Shown: piece after piece, positions 58,421 through 64,000 of the stretch
Layout of the letters: each line of letters opens with the position of its first letter
How positions within the stretch are numbered: the stretch's first letter is position 1
DNA from: Rhexocercosporidium sp. MPI-PUGE-AT-0058
Taxonomy: Eukaryota > Ascomycota > Leotiomycetes > Helotiales
NCBI GenBank assembly: GCA_020746875.1
Contig: JAGTJL010000004.1
Coordinates: forward strand, 2,108,001-2,172,000
Reading direction: 5' to 3'
DNA: 64,000 nucleotides
The notes under the pieces: model-generated
Databases searched by the model: none
What the model was told of the DNA's origin: nothing
What the model saw: the letters and a program-made list of their open reading frames with translations, nothing else
Program-made: the position numbers and the translations under genes

Positions 58421-59517
58421 TTAGTGTGGCCCCATCTCTTCGTTATATCCCTGATTTCTAGGATACCTCTCGAAGCCGGAAAAGCCCCGAATTCCAATTT
58501 TGCTGCTGTGAATATTCTCCGATGTCCCTATTTGTTGATCCCAATGGGCGCCAAAGTTGTCACTCCTGGTATTACTCCATTCCGACTCCGGAAAGTACCA
58601 CGGAGTAGGAACTTGCTGGATTGGCATTCCATTGCAGTCTACACATGTTTGACCTGAGGGTTGAGCGATTGAAGGAAGATGCCTACTCGTTGATATGGAC
58701 CGATCTCGTTGATCGTAAGTGGCGCTTGAAAAAAGGGGCTGTATCCCGAGTCTGGTGGTCATGCGAAAATTGTTGCCAGGTGGTCTATAAATGTTGAGGG
58801 AAGATTCAGAAAGTGGTTGGAGTTCAGTTGGCACATCCTTATAAGGTGGGATTGAAGGTGTCTGTTGGTGGGAAATCCTTCAATTTGCTTGTTTAACCTC
58901 CTTGTCAGTGGGCTTGCGGGAGCACAGCACTGCTTGGTGAGCTGCGGACGTGGGTTGATGCTTCCAAATCTTGGATGTATTGACGGCGTAATCAACTTCT
59001 TGTTTGTAAGATCCGCTATAGCATAGTATGACACTAGAACGTATGAGATACTTTCGACCGTGACGGTAATGCTCTTCATCAAGCCTCGTTTCTTAAAATC
59101 GAAGGAATTAGTGAGCGACCCGACTAACTCTTGATACTCCTTCTCACTGAGCTGGTTCGAATCCGGTTGATTAAATGTTGATGCTGCATAAGCTCTGTTG
59201 TGTCTATTGCTGCCTGAGGATTGCTTGCTGGCACCGGAAAGCGTTCTTTTGTGGCGTTTTATTGCTTTCTTTTGCTTAAGAGCGGAAAACGGCGTACTGA
59301 GTTCACGGTAGATAAGAAAGTTACTAAGTAGTCGACTAGGACTTTAAAGTATACCGTTTTTCCATCGTTTAATACTAGATGAATACTTATAGACGAACAT
59401 GTTGCCGCTTTTTATGAGATCTGCAAGCTCGCGGTTGTGGGGGCGGCGAGGAACAAGAATGAGTTTACCGCTGAGGCAAGCTTCGAAGACGGGAAGAGCA
59501 TCTTGTGTAGAGGCCAT
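58421..59517 (-). pseudogene. WOPR (Gti1/Pac2) pseudogene
   Basis: The ATG at 59517 opens MASTQDALPVFEACLSGKLI, then LVPRRPHNRELADLIKSGNM and SSIKRWKNG, the first half of the WOPR DNA-binding domain. At the position where the family has a conserved Trp (GVTWSPSR-type), the sequence has TAA (59346-59344). The frame then resumes SPSRLLSNFLIYREL and, after a linker, GSLTNSFDFKKRGLMKSITV and LVSYYAIADL, the second half of the domain. A further shift near 58845 is needed to enter the Pro/Gln-rich C-terminal frame that ends at 58421. WOPR proteins are fungal transcription regulators of morphological switching and virulence. A Trp-to-TAA change needs two G-to-A steps, as RIP makes. The block order and spacing otherwise fit the family well. 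Confidence 0.75.
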
Positions 59518-60317
59518 ATACCTATAAAAATCTGGTTTGAGAGAAGCGGATGTTATTGTGAAGCTTGATCATCCGCTCTAAGTTCAGAGATAAGAATTGA
59601 ATCAACTTTTCAATAACGTAGGCTGTAGAATTGACAAGGGGAGGGCGCACGTGTGGCTAGCTGCCGAGATCAATGCAAGGAGAAAGTAGACTAACTATTT
59701 GAGGATGGGGTGTCCGATATACGTATGGATCAATTGACTGATTGACAACCCTCGCTTGACATTAGTACATCTCGCTCGACATTGATGCACCTCGCTTTTC
59801 ATGATATTCCCTTTATTACCAAACCTCAGAAATTGGAACAGAACATTTTTATTCTACCCGTCCGCTCGTTGCCAGGTTGAACTTTAGTTGGCTGCTTGCA
59901 TTGTGCTGTTGGAGGAGCTTTGAGAAAAGAAAGACATGCAGGTACTCCTTTTCGTTGTCTTGGCAGAGATAACTATCTTTGGGGAAAGAATATAAATACA
60001 CCATTAATTCGGACCCATTCGTTGCCCTATTCGACACAAATATACACCGAAGCTTGTACCCCTTATTTATGGAGGTTCTGCAAGACCTAAAGCCCAAGCT
60101 TAAGCTTTCTGTAAAACCATAATTTATGAGCAGCAAACTTTTCACAAGGCGAGAATTTCAATATTTCTAAAAATGAAACCACAGAGAAACAGACCTCGGA
60201 AGCACCTCGTACTATTAACAAAACAACCTCTCAAGTCTCCCACCCGCCTCAGTTAAGTTCCTCGGTACCCAGCCACCACAACTTGGAGCGCCCAGCGAAT
60301 TCAACAGCATCACAGCA
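59518..60317. other. Intergenic region
   Basis: A short degenerate repeat of CTCGCTTGACATTAGTACA lies at about 59750-59800. No supported gene. Confidence 0.4.
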
Positions 60318-63300
60318 TCATCTTAATTCGAACGTCCAATCCCTCAAGCCGTTATAGAACTTTTCTCTCATCGCTTCGCCGTCCATCATTCCATGAAGGT
60401 AACATTCGCCCTTAAACTCATACCAGAAGTCTTTTGGATTCCTCTGCCCTTCCACAGGTTCGTCAGAAGCTTCTCTACACCTATAACCAATTCCCTCGCC
60501 GTTTGCGGATTCGTCGACAGCGTTCTCACCGTCAATCTGCCTGGCAGCTTCGTTAAAATCTTCCACTTCGGCAGCTTCCACCGCAGCCTCCTCGTCCTTC
60601 GTCAGGGTATCTAATGCTGCTTGGGCGGCAATTTTGTCTTGGTGGAGCTGACTTAATCTAGACTGAGAATTATCCTCCCCCATGTTCTGCTTGAATGCTT
60701 TGACAGCGGCGTCGGCCTCCCTCACCTTGTCCCCGGCTTCCTTGATTTTGGCGGCTGAGACTTGCCTAGACTCCTTCCGTCTTTTTTTCGATTCTTTCTC
60801 TCTCTTCTCTTCAGTCTCCCCAATCTTGAGTTTTCTTTTCTCCGTCCTTCTTCCATCCAAATACTCCTCCCGTGCATCCATCATTGAGTTCCACACCCCC
60901 GCCACCTGGTAAAGCTTTTTCTTCGGCCTGTACTTCCCCTTTCGTTCCCGGTTTCTGACCGCTTGTTGAATTAAGGCCTTAAGCTTCTCGACGCGGTCTT
61001 CTTCATCTTCCAAGTCGCGTTCCTCTCGTGCATCGTTATCTCCATTCTCTTTTTTCCATTTTTTGGTCTCCCTGACAATGACTGGAACAGTACATCCATA
61101 AATAATACACACTTTATCACCCTGCCTTACTTTGGACTCGAGACCCAGTCGATTGTTCTTTGTTCTAAACAGAGACCGGTTCCAAATGACCGCATGAACT
61201 CGCCGGCAGAACTCGGCAATGATGGAATTTTGTTCGTCGTGTATGAGAGCTCCTGTGTTGACACTGCCACCCCGATGACTACCTTTGTGGACCGATTCTT
61301 TACATGCTCTAGCATAGTAGTACGGTGGATTTTTGTTGTCCCGTCCACGATCTGCCACAAGCGTTCTCCAAAATTCATCTGGAGGATCCTTCTCAACATC
61401 TTGCCACCCACCGAGCTCAAGCCAAGAACTGGGAATGCCACCCATCTGCGACGCATCTTCCACTTCGGCAATAATATCAAGTTCAAACCCCTTCACATAG
61501 AGACTGTGGTGCAGCATAACTGGCCTCTTTCTGAACTTGAGAGCCTTGAGGTCGAGCTTTTCTGACCCCGACGCATTGTAGTTCCGATGTCCATCTAAAG
61601 GAGGTCCAACAAGGGGATCTGCATTTGCACGACTAGTCTTACGCATGTCTATACCAGGGGCATGATCCAGTATGAAAGGGGCCTGTGAAGCTCGAGACAC
61701 CCAAGATGGCAGGGTGATATCTTGCACACCTTGTATGAGGCCCCCTCTTGGTTCTGATGATGATGGTTCGGGAAAAAACCTCGCCTTCCTTTGTTGCCAT
61801 GTCCATCGTTTTGGATCATTGCAGTTCTCATTGCCTGCATCGGCCGTTGGTCCCCATTCAGCGGCCTTGAAATATTCTTCAGTAGAGCGCGGGTCGTCAT
61901 TCCACTCTGGTGTCCCGTTAATCCCCGTCTTTCTTTTCCACTCCGCGGGTTTGCGCTTCCTTATCAAGGTATGATCCACCTTCTTAATTCCATCGGAACC
62001 TTTCAGCCTCCTAGACCTTTCCCGAGAGGGGTCAAGCGCCCAAGGGCGGCACAGTATATCCAGCTCCTGGTAGGGGTCGATCTTGTGCATTCGTTCGATA
62101 CTGAATTCCACAAAATCTTTGCTGACGTCGGAATAGGGACGATTGTAGTCCACGACGAACGGTTTCTCGGCAAGGAAATCGTCCAAGAGCGTTATTACAA
62201 GGAAGAGCTTCTTGTCTTCTTGCCCATAATGAGCCGGAGCAAAAGGTGAGGCGTCTCTCGCAATCGCCAACAGCGCGTAAATGACATCTCGAGGCTCAGA
62301 TGCTTGGAACGTAAACATAGTCGACACGAGATATTCGAGGCTGAGAAGACTCCTTCGTTCTAGAGGATCAATGGTCTGTGTTTCCTTGAGTCGCTGTCGT
62401 ACGATTTCTTCTTCTTCTTCCTTCCTCTTCTTTCTATCGTCGTCGGTCTCTTCTGAATTCGCCCCTCCTTCAGTACCGTCCTCATATCCGCCGAGACCTG
62501 GCTGCATGGGCGATCGTTTGGTCCGGAACACCTTCCCAGTGGCCTGGACCAATAGACTGGCCCCTAATTCGGAGACGTATTCAAACCAGCCCGGCACATG
62601 ACGGAATTTCTCGTCCCTCTTCATGACCTCGGAAAGACGGTGGGTTGCCGTTTCAACCTCCACAAAGAGCTCCACAGCTACGGCAAAGGACTTCCATGGG
62701 ACTGAGTATGGACCACAGTACACCATAGCTGCACCTGCCAATGCAATTTCTTGAATAACCCAACGCCGGAAGAACCAATCTCTTTGCATGAGCGACATCA
62801 GAGCTTGCCACTTGCGACTGTACTGCTCATCCGAAGTGATGAGATCAAAATTCTTGAGTTCTTTGATATCTTCCCTGATAAAATTCATCGCAATCTCGCT
62901 GTCGTCGTCTGCTTCTCCCAGCCAAATACACACTTGCAGGGCCCTGGTATAGACTCTCGACATCATTTGTACCTGATGGTTCCGCTCATTGGGGTTCGCC
63001 TGATCAATACAGATGGCATCGATCCACAAGGTCCGCTCCTGGCCGGCACGGCGGAGATACTTCAATGCAAGCGCCAGCTCCTTTCGTACCCGCTTCTTGA
63101 ACTCTCGCTCTCCGGCTTTGATTATTATCACGTAGTCTTCCTCTTCGTTGCCCCAACACCAGGACAGAGCTTCGTATTTTACTTCCTTCTTGCGGATTTC
63201 CTCCCAGCTCTTGACTCGTTCCTTGAACGCCTCGTCTTCCTTCATCTGCTCTTCATCTGGGTCCTTTTCCTTATCGGCTATGGCCCTTTTCAACTCGGCA

Positions 63301-63773
63301 ATACCCTGTCGTTTTTTCCGCTCCAATTTTTCGTCTGATGTCTTGGGCACCTTTCCTTCCCGGGAGCGTTCCTCCAAGTCGCTTCTTTCTCCTTCATCGT
63401 CTCCAACCATGTCACCGGAAGCTTTCTTGCCGTTTTTGTCATCCTTGCTTCCATTTTCCTCTTCAATCGGGGTCGGGATGTGAAAGGTTGTGTCATATTC
63501 GACTTCCATGAGCTCACAGTAGATTTTCATACCCATTCCTTCCCCAGGATAGAGCTTAAGCAGCCGAATTCGCTTCTTGTCTCCGGGCAGACTATTGTAC
63601 GTATACTCTGGGGTCTGTGCGACTCGACTATCATCGAACCTCATGAGTTCAGGAGATCTTCCATACATTGAGAATGCATCTGTTTGGTCGCTCTTGGGTT
63701 CTAGCCAGTATTCGCGACCATTGATGGAAGCCGACACCCTGCCAGATCCACGGTTTCGTCTGTTTCCGGACAT
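60318..63773 (-). CDS. Large HET-domain protein with charged insertion and coiled-coil tail
   Basis: An intronless frame of 1151 residues. After a basic start, residues 66-105 have RIRLLKLYPGEGMGMKIYC and ELMEVEYD, the usual run-up to a HET domain. A Lys/Glu-rich insertion of about 90 residues (about 105-198) then separates this from YEALSWCWG at 200. The domain continues with LWIDAICIDQANPNERNHQV and SRVYTRALQVCIWLGEADDD, all standard. The middle has WFFRRWVIQEIALA, an RDVIYALLAIA block and SWVSRASQAPF, as in HET-6/OR-type proteins. The last 230 residues are strongly charged and likely coiled coil (about 970-1100). The C-terminus has GECYLHGMMDGEAM, typical of HET-6-like endings. The protein is expected to act in heterokaryon incompatibility or innate-type cell death; no partner is visible. 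Confidence 0.85.
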   Translation of the reverse strand: MSGNRRNRGSGRVSASINGREYWLEPKSDQTDAFSMYGRSPELMRFDDSRVAQTPEYTYNSLPGDKKRIRLLKLYPGEGMGMKIYCELMEVEYDTTFHIPTPIEEENGSKDDKNGKKASGDMVGDDEGERSDLEERSREGKVPKTSDEKLERKKRQGIAELKRAIADKEKDPDEEQMKEDEAFKERVKSWEEIRKKEVKYEALSWCWGNEEEDYVIIIKAGEREFKKRVRKELALALKYLRRAGQERTLWIDAICIDQANPNERNHQVQMMSRVYTRALQVCIWLGEADDDSEIAMNFIREDIKELKNFDLITSDEQYSRKWQALMSLMQRDWFFRRWVIQEIALAGAAMVYCGPYSVPWKSFAVAVELFVEVETATHRLSEVMKRDEKFRHVPGWFEYVSELGASLLVQATGKVFRTKRSPMQPGLGGYEDGTEGGANSEETDDDRKKRKEEEEEIVRQRLKETQTIDPLERRSLLSLEYLVSTMFTFQASEPRDVIYALLAIARDASPFAPAHYGQEDKKLFLVITLLDDFLAEKPFVVDYNRPYSDVSKDFVEFSIERMHKIDPYQELDILCRPWALDPSRERSRRLKGSDGIKKVDHTLIRKRKPAEWKRKTGINGTPEWNDDPRSTEEYFKAAEWGPTADAGNENCNDPKRWTWQQRKARFFPEPSSSEPRGGLIQGVQDITLPSWVSRASQAPFILDHAPGIDMRKTSRANADPLVGPPLDGHRNYNASGSEKLDLKALKFRKRPVMLHHSLYVKGFELDIIAEVEDASQMGGIPSSWLELGGWQDVEKDPPDEFWRTLVADRGRDNKNPPYYYARACKESVHKGSHRGGSVNTGALIHDEQNSIIAEFCRRVHAVIWNRSLFRTKNNRLGLESKVRQGDKVCIIYGCTVPVIVRETKKWKKENGDNDAREERDLEDEEDRVEKLKALIQQAVRNRERKGKYRPKKKLYQVAGVWNSMMDAREEYLDGRRTEKRKLKIGETEEKREKESKKRRKESRQVSAAKIKEAGDKVREADAAVKAFKQNMGEDNSQSRLSQLHQDKIAAQAALDTLTKDEEAAVEAAEVEDFNEAARQIDGENAVDESANGEGIGYRCREASDEPVEGQRNPKDFWYEFKGECYLHGMMDGEAMREKFYNGLRDWTFELR

Positions 63774-64000
63774 CGTTTTGTTGGTGAGACCAGGGCTTCT
63801 TCCAGCCTTTCTGTCGTGTAAACTTGAGATTATTTAAGTGTTATATTCGGACTTGCGAAGATAATATGGTAGCGGAGAGCTGGCGAATTGTGCATTTCCG
63901 AAATACAGAAAACAGAGTCGACTAAGTGTTATTTTGGGAAGGATGCCCCATAGACTTCAGGGCAAACCAGTTCTGCAGGGATCCAATTGACTATGGATGT
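63774..64000. other. 5' flank of the large HET gene
   Basis: No feature supported; the window ends here. Confidence 0.4.

Noticed and set aside
59150..59170. Possible tRNA T-arm (GGTTCGAATCC)
   Set aside because: No D-arm, anticodon stem or acceptor stem could be built around it; the bases belong to the linker of the WOPR pseudogene.
1..64000. CRISPR arrays, rRNA genes, bacterial operons
   Set aside because: No regular spacer-repeat pattern, no rRNA-like stretch, and intron-rich eukaryotic genes throughout.

Overview
The window reads as chromosomal DNA of a filamentous ascomycete, most likely a leotiomycete-type Pezizomycotina. The signs are short GT-AG introns of about 45-97 bp with CTAAC/CTGAC-like branch sites, many HET, 2EXR, WOPR and DUF6590-type genes, Ser/Gln-rich regulators, and AT-rich decayed repeats with C-to-T / G-to-A type differences like those left by RIP. 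Gene models were spliced by hand from the sequence. No homology search was run, so family names rest on recognised motifs.

Layout. 1-3.8 kb is gene-poor. 3.8-8.7 kb (minus) is one six-exon gene joining three zinc-finger-like motifs, a complete protein kinase and a second atypical kinase domain. A small Cys-rich gene (9.6 kb) and a HET-domain gene (10.5-12.6 kb) follow. 13.5-16.2 kb (minus) is an HbrB/Bit61-type TORC2 subunit. 17.4-19.1 kb holds two lineage-type hypothetical genes. 21.2 kb is a Gon7-like KEOPS subunit next to a four-exon VPS39/VAM6 gene (21.9-25.3 kb, minus). 26.1-27.3 kb is a broken 2EXR gene. 29.6-31.4 kb is a DUF4050/Gag1-clamp-like protein.

The accessory core is 33-46.5 kb. 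Four minus-strand members of one unrecognised family (called here the YRMIG family after a shared motif) lie at 33.0-34.2, 34.6-36.2, 37.1-38.5 and 45.5-46.5 kb. Between them sit a conserved NMA111/HtrA-like serine protease gene (39.3-42.3 kb), a JmjC-like gene (43.0-44.3 kb) and a 620-bp TIR element flanked by TA. Some family members carry apparent lesions.

46.5-49.8 kb is AT-rich repeat debris. 49.8-54.3 kb holds a divergent pair: a six-exon DUF6590 gene and a coiled-coil protein gene. A 437-bp hAT-like MITE (55.65-56.09 kb) lies just upstream of a decayed RasGEF-like gene. A WOPR (Gti1/Pac2) pseudogene lies at 58.4-59.5 kb, and a large intronless HET gene with a charged insertion fills 60.3-63.8 kb.

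Housekeeping genes (VPS39, HbrB, Gon7, NMA111) appear intact. The decayed genes belong to expanded, fast-evolving classes. The likeliest undescribed items are the YRMIG paralog cluster and the zinc-finger/tandem-kinase protein; any role for either in allorecognition or immunity is only inference from the HET neighbours.
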